IMG/VR virus record: IMGVR_UViG_3300044858_003082
Coordinates: 1 to 22,814 of that record
Strand: one strand, 5' to 3'
DNA from: a virus
DNA length: 22,814 bases
The notes under the pieces were generated by a model, which saw nothing but the letters and a program-made list of their open reading frames with translations, ran no database searches and was not told the origin of the DNA. Both the position numbers and the translations under genes were made by a program. This document shows positions 1 to 9,270 of the stretch, piece after piece. The number at the start of each line of letters is the position of its first letter. The first letter of the stretch is position 1.

Positions 1-433
1 CTTCTTTGCTGTTAGCGTTCATTAGTCTTTGCATAATGTCTCCATTGTGCTCTGGTGATACACCAGAGTCTGCGGAGTTTGTCATACGCTTGTATGCTGC
101 AGCATCGTTTGGATTTACGTTAGGTGTCTGGGTTTGGCTTACTTCAATGCCGAATACATCGGCATAGTCTTCAAGCCATTTAGATACAGACTCTTCAGTT
201 GGGTCTATATCCTGTGGGATAAATGAAGCAATTTTGCTGTTTACCCCGCGACTAGCGAGGGCATCCTTTATTGCTCGTTCGCGCTGCGACTTGTTCAAAG
301 ACTCGAACTGAGCCTTAAGCTCATTTAGTTCTTTGTCTTTTTGCTTAGACGCTTTGCGTAGTTGCTTTACTAGATCGTTAGACGAATCATCAAATGTGAA
401 GTCGTCGTCATCCTCGTAGTCGTAATTGGACAT
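1..433 (-). CDS. Capsid scaffolding-like protein, N-terminal part (runs off the left edge)
   Basis: The ATG at 433-431 opens a frame that stays open to the window edge, giving 144 visible residues; the C-terminus lies outside. An AGAAGGA site sits 5 nt upstream of the ATG. The N-terminus is very acidic (a DYEDDDDF stretch within the first 12 residues), then comes a charged helical region rich in Lys, Glu and Gln (about residues 20-55) that looks like a coiled coil. This composition, and a position after portal and large virion proteins where capsid genes are expected next, fit a phage scaffolding protein, which guides procapsid assembly and leaves before or during packaging. No catalytic motif is seen. 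It could instead be another internal head protein. The role is inferred from composition and position. Confidence 0.6.
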   Translation of the reverse strand, partial: MSNYDYEDDDDFTFDDSSNDLVKQLRKASKQKDKELNELKAQFESLNKSQRERAIKDALASRGVNSKIASFIPQDIDPTEESVSKWLEDYADVFGIEVSQTQTPNVNPNDAAAYKRMTNSADSGVSPEHNGDIMQRLMNANSKE

Positions 434-559
434 AGTGGTCCTTCTCCCTATTAGTTGTTGGCGCAGGCCTCACATATCCTGGGGTGGGTTATGTGGCTCC
501 TACTACTGGTCTTGTTGTCGCTCCACTAGGCCAGTCGTTCTAGTGGCAGGCTTTGTTAT
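434..559. other. Gap between virion genes with an inverted repeat
   Basis: This 126-bp gap is the longest inside the late block. It contains a perfect 7-bp inverted repeat, CCACTAG at 523-529 and CTAGTGG at 540-546, with a 10-nt loop. No U-tract follows on the minus strand, so it is a weak terminator or an RNA processing/attenuation hairpin at most. No convincing small gene was found on either strand. Confidence 0.4.
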
Positions 560-2335
560 TTAGAAAGCGCCAGCACGATCTCGTGCTAAGGCTCCACTTG
601 TTAGACCAGTCTGACCACCGAAGGTGGCCTTTTCTAGTCCAGTTAGTTTCTGTCGTTGTGCTCTTGACTCTTGAGCACCAGGAACGTTGAATACTTCTCT
701 TTCAGCGGTTGTCTGTGTATATGGGTTCTCGCCATAGATTGATGCAAGTTGTGAACCACGTTGTAGTCCACCTGCAATAGTTCCGTAACCTTGCTGAGCT
801 TGCGCCTTGTTGACACCGTAGCGTGCTAGGTACTCAGCATCAGTTACATTGGTTGCAAGTCCTAATTGAACTGCTGATGAACCGATTTCTGCTGCGGTAA
901 TGCGACGCTTGATTTGTTCTAGTCCCTTAGTAGGATCTAGTGCATATGCAAGCAAATCACCGTTGCTGATATCTGGATAGAAAGTCTTAAGTGCAATGCT
1001 TACCTCTGGGTTAGCAAAGAGAACACGCTGTTGCGCTGTAGAAACACGGTCTTCTAGTTCAACTGCAGACACATCGTTAGCAATAAAGTTAGTAAAACCT
1101 TCTTGAACACCTAGGTCGCCACGCTTCCAGTAAGACTCTGGTAGTCCTGCATTACGCAAGATGTTTTGATACTGGTCCTCAAGACCAAGGTACTCTGCTT
1201 CAGAGATTGCTTTGAGTCCCTTAGAAATACGTTGAGGGTTTGCAGAAAAGCGCTTCTTGTAGGCATCTGACTCACGTAGTTTAATAGTAAACTCAGCAGG
1301 TGATGCACCTGATTGGATAAGTCCTCGTAATGGTTCTACTAAGGAACCAAGTCCATAGGCTGAAAACTGTGCGTATAGCAAGTCGTATGCTGATTGACGC
1401 TCTGCTGCAGCAGCAGCATTTGTTGCATCTTTTGCTAACTTGCCATCAGTAAGGAATTTTTGATACTGGACATATGCTAATTGATCTGTAAATACAGTTC
1501 CATCAGTTGCTGTGTAAGTTAAAGCTGGTGTACCAGTCGGCGTACCTGTGGGCGTACCTGTGGGTGTACCAGTCGGTGTTCCTGTGGGAGCACCAGTCGG
1601 TGTTCCTGTAGGAGTACCAGTCGGTGTACCTGTGGGAGTTCCTGTGGGAGTTCCTGTGGGAGTACCTGTCGGTGTACCGGTAGGTGTTCCAGTTGGTGTT
1701 CCAGTTGGTGTTCCAGTTGGTGTTCCAGTTGGTGTTCCAGTTGGTGTTCCAGTAGGTGTTCCAGTAGGAGTACCTGTTGGTGCTCCTGTTGGTGCTCCTG
1801 TTGGACCTGTTGGACCTGTTGGAGCAACAACTTTACCCTCTGCATTAACTGTTCCACCGATAAGTGTTGCTGTCGCTTGAGCATTTGCAAGTGCATCCAA
1901 CTGAGCCTGCGTTTTGCCGGTAGTGCCAATCTTCTTTGTATAATACTCATCTGCTATTGCTGCTGCTTGTTCTTCTGCGCGTTTTTGCGCTGCACTTTCT
2001 GCCGCTGAAATAGATACAGGTGCCGCAGAATCTGTTTTAGCAGATGCTGTTTCTGATGCTCTAAAATTTGAAAGAACCTTAGTAGCAGCAAGTTGAGCAG
2101 CCTTTTGTGCTGCAGAATCTGTTTTAGCGCCAGCAAGTTTTGAACCTTCGTCAACTATCTTAGTTATGCTAGTGCCAGATTGAGTTTCTGCTGTTTTAAG
2201 ATTTTCAAGAATAGAACTAACAGCTCGTGAATACCCTGCAGGATCTGTTTCTTTGAGATAATCAAGGTAAGACATACGTTCTTCTGCAGGCAAAGATGCC
2301 TGAAGGTTATTCCATTGTGCCTCTGTATATGCCAT
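560..2335 (-). CDS. Virion-associated protein with a long Pro-Thr-Gly repeat linker (591 aa)
   Basis: I do not recognise a named family. The protein has three parts. Residues 1-170 are Ala/Gln/Lys-rich and helical, with the heptad AKTDSAA occurring twice (about 70 and 99). Residues about 171-271 are a nearly pure PTGT/PTGA tetrapeptide repeat. Residues 272-591 form a helical domain rich in Tyr, Leu and Arg, ending in a Gly-rich tail (about 560-591, with FGGQTG and GALAR). The start is ATG, 3 bp after the upstream gene's stop, so the genes are probably translationally coupled. Its place between portal and scaffold suggests a structural or DNA-ejection protein whose linker acts as a flexible spacer. 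No enzyme motif is visible. The coding region is certain; the function is inferred from position. Confidence 0.8.
   Translation of the reverse strand: MAYTEAQWNNLQASLPAEERMSYLDYLKETDPAGYSRAVSSILENLKTAETQSGTSITKIVDEGSKLAGAKTDSAAQKAAQLAATKVLSNFRASETASAKTDSAAPVSISAAESAAQKRAEEQAAAIADEYYTKKIGTTGKTQAQLDALANAQATATLIGGTVNAEGKVVAPTGPTGPTGAPTGAPTGTPTGTPTGTPTGTPTGTPTGTPTGTPTGTPTGTPTGTPTGTPTGTPTGTPTGTPTGTPTGAPTGTPTGTPTGTPTGTPTGTPALTYTATDGTVFTDQLAYVQYQKFLTDGKLAKDATNAAAAAERQSAYDLLYAQFSAYGLGSLVEPLRGLIQSGASPAEFTIKLRESDAYKKRFSANPQRISKGLKAISEAEYLGLEDQYQNILRNAGLPESYWKRGDLGVQEGFTNFIANDVSAVELEDRVSTAQQRVLFANPEVSIALKTFYPDISNGDLLAYALDPTKGLEQIKRRITAAEIGSSAVQLGLATNVTDAEYLARYGVNKAQAQQGYGTIAGGLQRGSQLASIYGENPYTQTTAEREVFNVPGAQESRAQRQKLTGLEKATFGGQTGLTSGALARDRAGAF
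1523..1825 (-). repeat. 12-bp tandem repeat tract encoding (PTGT)n
   Basis: About 25 tandem copies of a 12-bp unit are present; on the plus strand the unit reads GGTGTTCCAGTT with variants. The most homogeneous stretch, about 1691-1750, has consecutive identical units. The unit is in frame with the 591-aa gene and encodes Pro-Thr-Gly-Thr/Ala. Such tracts change length by slippage or unequal recombination, and each change stays in frame. The plus-strand reading (Val-Pro-Val-Gly repeats) is a by-product. Confidence 0.95.
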
Positions 2336-2338
2336 CGG

Positions 2339-3934
2339 TTACCCCATAAATCCAAAGTCTTGAAGGACCTTGAGCGCTCCGCTAGATACTTCATCTCTAG
2401 CACTCTGTGTGTACTGCCAACGATTGTCTTGACGCAACGCACGCTTGAAATCAAATAGGTTCATATCGCCCTTATCTGTAATAGCAGAACGTAGTGTTGG
2501 GTCATTAAGATCAATCATATCTGGGTTAATCTCAAGCTCTGTAGCCATTTGTCTTTTGTATGGAGCATATACATTCTCAAGGTCATAGCCTTGGTTGAGA
2601 AGGTTACGCACATATTGTGGCTGGCCTTGGGATGCAAGGACACGTGCATCTTGGGCCACACGATTGATATCAATAGTTCCTGCTGCAAGTCCCTGAAGAA
2701 CTGCCTGCTCGATATCTCCACCAGTTGCTACAGTTGAAATACCAGGGAGGATATCCTTCAAACTAAAACCATTTGCCTTAGCAATTGCTTGAAGTGTCTG
2801 GTAATTCTGTAATGCTTGACCACTGTATGCGGTTACATTCTGAGCACCAGTTCCAGTACCAGCAATGCTAGATACCTTGCCAATAAACGGAACAATAAGA
2901 GCATTGATTGCTAATGGGTCATCATCTAAGAATCCGTTATAGATCTTCTCAGCAACAGATTGTGCTTGCTCATCTGTTAAAGCAACGCCAGCAATTTCTC
3001 TTGCCTTAGCTTTAACAGCACCGATTTGCTTGCTAAGATATAAACCGTAAGTTGTCTTAGTTACATCTTCGCCAGCTGCACGAAGTTCGTTATACTTTTC
3101 ACGATCAATGATACGTTCACGCAAGGCTGGTGCGTTCTTCTGCCACCAAGAGGTACCACGTGCTGCAGCAAGGAACTTTTCTTTGTCCCAATCCTCATCT
3201 ACAGCTTGTACAAGGATCTTATCTAATCCTGGTACTGTCCTGAAAAGATAGTCAGGTAGGTCATACCAGAACTCTGTCTTCTTTAATAGTGTTTCAAAGT
3301 CTGAAGGCTTCTTTGTTGTGCCTGCAGGAGCACCCGTAGGAGTACCAGCAGGAGCACCAGCAGGCGCACCAGTAGGACCGGTGGCGCCTGTAGGTCCACT
3401 AACACCTGTCTTTGGTGGATTGCCTGTGGTATCAGTTTTTACTGGAGCGCCTGTAGCGCCTGTCTTTACTGGAGTTCCAGTTGGACCAGTTTTTACTGCA
3501 GGTGCGCCAGTAGGACCAGGCTTTGGAGTTGTTCCAATCTTAGGTGTTGCAACCTTGATCTCAGGGAAGTTTAACTCAACATCTGGAGCAATAGTATTTA
3601 AGCGACTTACGAGACCAGTGCGTTGGGACTTAAATGATGTGGTGCTTTCGCCACGAGACTCAGCCTTAGCAATTGATGCTTGAAGTTCCTTGAGTTTCTT
3701 GTTGATATCCAAGTATTCTTCAGCAGTCTTTGCTAACTTATTGAGTTTAGTTAACTGTGTATTTATCTGTAGTCGTTCACGATCAAGTTTGTCAATCTGT
3801 TGATTGATGGTTTTTATCTGAGCATCTGTTACAAATGGCTTGCGCTTATCTGCTTTTAGTTTGCGGATATCCTCAACTTTAGCAGAGTACTGACCTGAAA
3901 GTTTTTGTAGTTTAGTTTGGACTGCATTAGCCAT
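2339..3934 (-). CDS. Virion-associated protein with coiled-coil N-terminus and Gly/Pro/Thr linker (531 aa)
   Basis: No named family is recognised. Residues 1-115 are rich in Lys, Leu, Gln and Asp in a heptad-like pattern and should form a coiled coil. Residues about 136-207 are an irregular linker of GPTGAP, KTGATG and APAGTP segments, related in style to the linker of the next gene but less regular. Residues 211-531 are a helical domain (FWYDLPDYLFRTVPG near its start, the tail ending DFGFMG). The ATG overlaps the upstream stop as TAATG on the minus strand, so translation is probably coupled. Same architecture as the 591-aa protein (helical head, Gly/Pro/Thr linker, helical body), so the two may be paralogous or partner structural or ejection proteins. 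The function is inference. Confidence 0.78.
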   Translation of the reverse strand: MANAVQTKLQKLSGQYSAKVEDIRKLKADKRKPFVTDAQIKTINQQIDKLDRERLQINTQLTKLNKLAKTAEEYLDINKKLKELQASIAKAESRGESTTSFKSQRTGLVSRLNTIAPDVELNFPEIKVATPKIGTTPKPGPTGAPAVKTGPTGTPVKTGATGAPVKTDTTGNPPKTGVSGPTGATGPTGAPAGAPAGTPTGAPAGTTKKPSDFETLLKKTEFWYDLPDYLFRTVPGLDKILVQAVDEDWDKEKFLAAARGTSWWQKNAPALRERIIDREKYNELRAAGEDVTKTTYGLYLSKQIGAVKAKAREIAGVALTDEQAQSVAEKIYNGFLDDDPLAINALIVPFIGKVSSIAGTGTGAQNVTAYSGQALQNYQTLQAIAKANGFSLKDILPGISTVATGGDIEQAVLQGLAAGTIDINRVAQDARVLASQGQPQYVRNLLNQGYDLENVYAPYKRQMATELEINPDMIDLNDPTLRSAITDKGDMNLFDFKRALRQDNRWQYTQSARDEVSSGALKVLQDFGFMG

Positions 3935-4593
3935 TAGCGACCACCCAACGCGTTCATAAATGTCTCATAGAAACCAAGAACCTTGTTGGCTCTGCCTTCA
4001 TCTGTACCTGAAACCTGATCTACAAGGTACTGCTGTTCATTGATACCTGGTGTAGTTACCTGAGTCTGCTTACCGCCTATTGTCTTGTAGGTTGTAGTAG
4101 ATGCTGCCTTGTTCTGGATACCTTTAAGAGCTGCTGTGTACTTCTTGATTTCAGCATCTGTTGCCTTACGGCCCAGAGTATCTCTGATAATAGAATCAAC
4201 TAATTGTCTAGCGCTCTCAGGTGTGTAGGCAGTAACGCTAGTAACAACACTAGGACGACCATCGCCACCTGCACCAGCATTGAATTCAACCTGTTGCTTA
4301 AAGAATTCGTCACGACCTATAGGAGATACTGCGCTGACACTAAGACGATCTGTTTCTGCTGCAGTAAAAGCCTTTTGTAAAGCAGGTGTGTACTTGCTAG
4401 TAATCTTACCCTTGTAGTATCCAGCAGACTTAAGTATCTTAGAATAACCACTGATAAGTGCAGGACTCTTAGCGATTGTCTTTAAGAAGTCTGTAAAGTC
4501 GCCTGTTGTACCTGATGTGGCGCTAGCTGCAGGAGCAGGAGCAGGCATTGGCACAGCAGATCTGCGTGCCTCTTCTGGTGTCTTTGCTACCAC
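3934..4593 (-). CDS. Small virion-associated protein (219 aa)
   Basis: The start is GTG at 4593-4591 with AGGAG 5 nt upstream, immediately after the stop of the 1558-aa gene. The N-terminus is Ala/Pro-rich (about residues 14-30). Residues about 50-76 (GYSKILKSAGYYKGKITSKY and onward) loosely resemble the repeat of PG_binding_1-type domains, which have a Gly-Tyr-Tyr and a Lys-Tyr; the likeness is weak. A later segment contains DSIIRDTLGRKATDAEIKKY, a helical motif seen in several phage structural proteins. The C-terminus is helical (FYETFMNALGGR). It lies in the same cluster as the 531- and 591-aa proteins, so a virion or ejection role is likely. A weak peptidoglycan-binding role is possible but unproven. 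Confidence 0.72.
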   Translation of the reverse strand: MVAKTPEEARRSAVPMPAPAPAASATSGTTGDFTDFLKTIAKSPALISGYSKILKSAGYYKGKITSKYTPALQKAFTAAETDRLSVSAVSPIGRDEFFKQQVEFNAGAGGDGRPSVVTSVTAYTPESARQLVDSIIRDTLGRKATDAEIKKYTAALKGIQNKAASTTTYKTIGGKQTQVTTPGINEQQYLVDQVSGTDEGRANKVLGFYETFMNALGGR

Positions 4594-7500
4594 TTAGTCT
4601 CCTAACAATCTGCCAAAGAGCACGTTATATGCACTTTGTGTGTTTTCGTTAAATGTTGCTAGTTCGCGCATCTTGATAATAGTTTCTTCCTTATTCATTT
4701 GTGTAAGGAATTGGCTACCGCCTATGCCCTCAAACTGATCTTTAGTTGTCTTGTATGAGTTGTAAAGATCCATCATCTCGCGCAACTTGTTTGCAGTTGC
4801 AGGCGCTGCCTTGTATGCAGCCTTTTCATCAAGCATCTTTTGTAGGTCATTGAGCGCTTTCATACGCTCGATAGCCTTCCTGCCACCCTGTGCTAGTTCT
4901 TCTTGAACCAATGGACGGCCTGCCTTGAATACTGTTGCCCAGTCGGAGAACTCCTTGCGAAGTTGTGAACGCTCGAAATCTGTACCTACAGACTTGAGAT
5001 TCTCCTCATAATCGTTCTTCTTTTCGTAGTAAGCCTGCATATCTGCTGCAGTTTGTACCTCACGCATAAAATCAGATACGACTTTGTTCTTACGAAGACC
5101 CATATCAGTCATCGTCTTGTACGCATCCCAAGAGTATCCAGCCTTGTGAGGGATTAAGAACGCTGCACCCTGTGGATAAGACTTGAATAGTTCCTGATTG
5201 CCGTCAACAAAGTCACCAGACTCTTGTGCATAACGGAAGTATGCAACAGTTGAACGGTCTGATTCAGATACAGTAAATGGCATCTGATCTGGGTAACGCT
5301 TTACCCACTCAGTCATCGCTGTATCGTAATCGCCATACTTGTCTAGTAGTCCATACCAAGTCTGCTTAAATGATGCTTCACCATTGTCGCGTACCCAGTC
5401 AGCCATCTCAGACTTGAGTTGAACTTGTGCTGTAGCAGGTGCAGTAAAGCCATAAACAACACGCATACCTAAAATACCTAGTGTGGTGTTCTTAAGACGA
5501 AGACGGTAATCCTCTAGTTCAGCTGCGCTGAATGGGATTGGTACCTGTTCTCCATCAACTGTCTTGTACTTCTGCTGCAATCCGTGTCCACCTGCTTCAA
5601 GATATGTCATAGCCTTACGCATTGCTGATGCGTACTGGCCATCACGTTCATCTTGGTTCATTGCACTGTAGATACGGTTGACGTGTGCTGGTAAGAACGC
5701 TGAAACCATTGGTTGGTCTTGTGCATACTTACCCAAAAGTGTAGTTGTGATTGTATCTGCGGCCCCTGGGTTGAAGATACCTACAAGGTTTGTAGCAACC
5801 TTGATTGAGAAACCAGATAATGGTCCAGCAAGAGTAGGAACTGCTGACTCTGGGTTCAAAGATGGTGTAATCATCTTAAGTTTTGCACCAAACTCTACTG
5901 GGAATGGTGTCTTAAACTCTGCTGGTACACCTAATGCCTGCATTGCAGCTTGAACTGCCTTGTAAACGTACTGCGTACCAGGGTAAATGAAGTATGGCTC
6001 ACCCTGATCGTCTTGTTGTACCCAACCTGAGTGGGTTACACCCTCATAAGTAAGGCTTGCCTTGACAATTGCCTCTGGGTTATAGCGCACAACGCGATAC
6101 ATACGGCGATAGAAGTCTTCAGTAGCACGATAGAAGCGTGCAAAGTTACGAATCGAGAACGCCAACTGGCTCTGCACTGCAGGGTTATCAACATATGCCA
6201 ATGTCTGCAGGCGTGCTCGGTCTTCTACGATCTCTGCTAGCTTTGCACGTGCATTAAACTCTGCTTTAGCAAGTGCTGTTTCATCTGTAATACCGCGCTT
6301 GTAAGATGCGATAAAAGCCTTTTCAAATCCAGATTGGTCAAACTGCTTACGCAGTTTAATTATCTCAGATAGAACCATAGGTTCACGTGATAGACGGGCA
6401 TTAGCCTCACCTAGCCAGTCCCAACCCCATTCCATAATGGATGTGGTGTAGTTACCAGTGTCTGAAATAGGTACCAGTTGTGGGCCAACGATATACTCTG
6501 GAACATCATCAATGTTCTTTGGTAGATCATCAAGACCTAACTTACCAGTAATGCGGTATTCGCCTGTTTTTTCGTCAATTCCACGTACCTTAGATAGCAA
6601 ATCTTGATTGATCTTGCCATCCTTCTTAACAAACAATTGCTTTGCTGCATCATAGATGCGCTTAGCGTGCTCTTCAGTGCTGATACCACGCTCTTCCATA
6701 CGAAATGCTGCAACCTGTTTAGCATTTTCTGGGTCATTAAGCCAAGCGTTAATCTTACCAATTGCAGTTGTTGTGCCTTCTGCATCATCTGCAAGGTTAG
6801 CAACTGCAATACGGCCTAGTCTATCGTTTGAGTAGTACCCAATACGCATTGCCCAGGCAACCTGAGTTGCTTCATTAGCAAGTGGTGCCATAGAGGTATA
6901 AGCCTTAGCGCCTTTGGCACGAGCAAACTTACCCTTTGGTAGGTTGTAACTTAGTTCTGCTGTACGAACGTTGTTCTTACGGGCAAAGTTTAATGTACGT
7001 GTGAATGTATCAACACCGGTAAAGGCGTTCTTTCCACCTTCGACAACATCCATAAGAGCATTGTCTAGGTCACCGAAAAGAATCTGCTCTTGTAAGTACT
7101 TGCGGTCATCAACAGTAAACTTGCCTAAACCTGTTTGGTCATAGAAACGAGCCAACTTGCCTTCGTTCAAAGCCTCTGCAGTAATCTGGCGAATTTTAGT
7201 TACATCGCCTTGTGCTGCTGTAATAGCCTGTGTGTAGTGCTTGGCTTCTTTACGATTAACAAAGCGGATAACTCCACCTAGTGGATCTTGTGCTGCTTTG
7301 CCTAGAGTAGTTAGACCTTCTTCTACCTGACGTGCTGTACGCAAACGAGTTGACAAACCACGTGCTTTTACTAAACCAAATGGTGATTCACCAATTGCAA
7401 GGTGAACCATTAAATCTTCTGTTGCGTTACGGATAGCATAACGTGGACCGGCAAGTGTTAAGAATGACCAACCAGTTGTCATCTTTTCAACCCAGTTAGA

Positions 7501-9270
7501 ATGAGCAAGACCTGCAATGTTCTGGATAATACCTGAACGTGATGCTGTACGGTCAATATCGCGTACGCTTAGTGTAGATACGTAGTCTGATAGGTCAGAA
7601 AGAATAAGACCTACCTGCTCACCATCTGGTAGAGCTGCTGGATTGTATCCAGTGCGGGGATCTGTTACAGCAAACTCACGCTTAGGTGAAGCCTTTAACT
7701 GATCTGCAATAACCTTGCCTTCTTTGGTTACATTCAATCCGCGAATGTCAGCGATAGTTGATTGCAAACCATAAAAGATTTCTTTCTTGCGTCCTACTTC
7801 AGCATTGTCAAATGCCTGTGCAATAAGACGTGATTCATTCTGTGGAAGAACCAAGCGTGCGTAACGATAAACTTTAGCTGCACCATCTTTAGAAGTGACA
7901 TCAAATAAGTCATCCTCAAACATAGGTACTTGTGTAAACTTAGCCTTAAAGCGGTCAATGCGGTATTGGATCTGTGCCATTGATAGGCGTGCAGTTCCTT
8001 TAGCCTCACGATTAGCCTTGACACTATTAACAATAGTTTCTCTGCCATCAATGACTGCTTTAGCAATACCATCATCAGTAGATGCTCCACCAAAGTAAAG
8101 GTCATCTACAAACTTAGGACCGATACGGTCTAGGTTAAATACTTTGTTAGCTGTGGTAACTGTAGTAATGCGAGCCTTGCGTAATGGATCTAGGCGTGGA
8201 ATCATCACACGCTTGCGACCAATCTGGCCCATCATCATTTCTTCTACCTGTTTTGCGTTCAAGAAAAACGCTTTGGCAGTATCTGCATTTGTAATGGGTA
8301 CATCTGCGTTAATGAAAGACTTGATTACTGGATCACCGAACTCTGGTGCAATAGTTGTAAGACGCTTCTTGATATCAACTGCTTCTTTAGTAGCACCTGA
8401 ATCAATTGCTTTCTTAAAAGCACCAAGGTCTGCACCGTATTGGTTCCAGAAGTTCTGCATTTGTGGACGTGCAAACACTTCTTCTACCTTGTTGCCACCG
8501 ATTACTACATCGAGTGAATAACGAGAGATATCTACTGCACGCTTTGCTTTACCAGCAACAAGTAATGGATCTGCAAAAATACGATATGCAGCATCTACTG
8601 CACCGGATACTGCACGATAGAAAAAGCCTGAGCCTTCTAGTTGCTCTGGTGTAATCAGGTTTGCAATCTGACGACCAGGTGAGTACTTAGCAGCCTGTGC
8701 TGCATCTAGTGCATCTTGGAATAAATCATCTTTGTTTTGTGCAGCCATTGCTGCAATCTGCTTCTGAGCATCTGTACCAGATGATGCGATAGCGCTTAAC
8801 TTCTCACCTGCTGCAACTCGCATTGCAACCTGCATACGGTCATTGCCAAACTTAGAACTAGCGTTCTGAATACGACCTGGGTTAAATACCTTGTCGCCTT
8901 TATCGTTGGCTGTAGTCCAAGCATCTGCAATGTTCTTGCCTTCTAAAGCGGCAATAGCACCGGTACGGTAAAGACGTGTAGAAAAGTCTGAAACTTCAGT
9001 AAGGCCTGCAAGTACTGCGCCACCTGTGTAGTGCCAAGCAGTACCTAGCCAACCACGGTTGGCTTTAACTGCTGGGTCTTCCTCACCAGCTACGCGCTTA
9101 AGCGCTGCTTGCTGGTCAGGTGTTTTTAATGCGTAGGCTTGCTGTGCAACCCTTTGTGGAAGGTTAGAAAGTTCACGATGGACTGATAGAGTTTTGTTAA
9201 ACGCCTCCATCGCCTTTTTTTCTTCAGGCGTTAAACCTGCAGCACTAGCGGCAGCGTTGAGATTAGACAA
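4594..9270 (-). CDS. Giant virion/internal protein between portal and scaffold (1558 aa)
   Basis: At 4.7 kb this is the longest gene here. The TTG start at 9270 directly follows the preceding gene's TAG stop, and GAGGTGAT just upstream is a near-perfect ribosome site. No transglycosylase, protease or polymerase motif was found by eye. The protein is mostly helical with many Arg/Lys/Ala-rich stretches. Notable patches are amphipathic segments near the N-terminus (GWLGTAWHYTGGAVLAGL, about residues 73-90), a Tyr/Arg-rich block around residues 1040-1065 (ARFYRATEDFYRRMYRV), and an aromatic block near 1097 (YFIYPGTQYVYK). The size, composition and neighbours fit an internal virion protein ejected with the DNA, as for the large core proteins of podoviruses, but no homology to those could be seen. 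A tape measure is less likely because the gene precedes the scaffold/capsid region. Confidence 0.85.
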   Translation of the reverse strand: MSNLNAAASAAGLTPEEKKAMEAFNKTLSVHRELSNLPQRVAQQAYALKTPDQQAALKRVAGEEDPAVKANRGWLGTAWHYTGGAVLAGLTEVSDFSTRLYRTGAIAALEGKNIADAWTTANDKGDKVFNPGRIQNASSKFGNDRMQVAMRVAAGEKLSAIASSGTDAQKQIAAMAAQNKDDLFQDALDAAQAAKYSPGRQIANLITPEQLEGSGFFYRAVSGAVDAAYRIFADPLLVAGKAKRAVDISRYSLDVVIGGNKVEEVFARPQMQNFWNQYGADLGAFKKAIDSGATKEAVDIKKRLTTIAPEFGDPVIKSFINADVPITNADTAKAFFLNAKQVEEMMMGQIGRKRVMIPRLDPLRKARITTVTTANKVFNLDRIGPKFVDDLYFGGASTDDGIAKAVIDGRETIVNSVKANREAKGTARLSMAQIQYRIDRFKAKFTQVPMFEDDLFDVTSKDGAAKVYRYARLVLPQNESRLIAQAFDNAEVGRKKEIFYGLQSTIADIRGLNVTKEGKVIADQLKASPKREFAVTDPRTGYNPAALPDGEQVGLILSDLSDYVSTLSVRDIDRTASRSGIIQNIAGLAHSNWVEKMTTGWSFLTLAGPRYAIRNATEDLMVHLAIGESPFGLVKARGLSTRLRTARQVEEGLTTLGKAAQDPLGGVIRFVNRKEAKHYTQAITAAQGDVTKIRQITAEALNEGKLARFYDQTGLGKFTVDDRKYLQEQILFGDLDNALMDVVEGGKNAFTGVDTFTRTLNFARKNNVRTAELSYNLPKGKFARAKGAKAYTSMAPLANEATQVAWAMRIGYYSNDRLGRIAVANLADDAEGTTTAIGKINAWLNDPENAKQVAAFRMEERGISTEEHAKRIYDAAKQLFVKKDGKINQDLLSKVRGIDEKTGEYRITGKLGLDDLPKNIDDVPEYIVGPQLVPISDTGNYTTSIMEWGWDWLGEANARLSREPMVLSEIIKLRKQFDQSGFEKAFIASYKRGITDETALAKAEFNARAKLAEIVEDRARLQTLAYVDNPAVQSQLAFSIRNFARFYRATEDFYRRMYRVVRYNPEAIVKASLTYEGVTHSGWVQQDDQGEPYFIYPGTQYVYKAVQAAMQALGVPAEFKTPFPVEFGAKLKMITPSLNPESAVPTLAGPLSGFSIKVATNLVGIFNPGAADTITTTLLGKYAQDQPMVSAFLPAHVNRIYSAMNQDERDGQYASAMRKAMTYLEAGGHGLQQKYKTVDGEQVPIPFSAAELEDYRLRLKNTTLGILGMRVVYGFTAPATAQVQLKSEMADWVRDNGEASFKQTWYGLLDKYGDYDTAMTEWVKRYPDQMPFTVSESDRSTVAYFRYAQESGDFVDGNQELFKSYPQGAAFLIPHKAGYSWDAYKTMTDMGLRKNKVVSDFMREVQTAADMQAYYEKKNDYEENLKSVGTDFERSQLRKEFSDWATVFKAGRPLVQEELAQGGRKAIERMKALNDLQKMLDEKAAYKAAPATANKLREMMDLYNSYKTTKDQFEGIGGSQFLTQMNKEETIIKMRELATFNENTQSAYNVLFGRLLGD

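Noticed and set aside
1523-1825. CRISPR-like repeat array
   Set aside because: Units are 12 bp with no spacers, in frame, and encode a tetrapeptide linker.
1548-1880. Plus-strand 110-residue frame made of Val-Pro-Val-Gly repeats
   Set aside because: It is the antisense reading of the 12-bp PTGT tract; no ribosome site, and the minus-strand reading has flanking conserved-looking domains.
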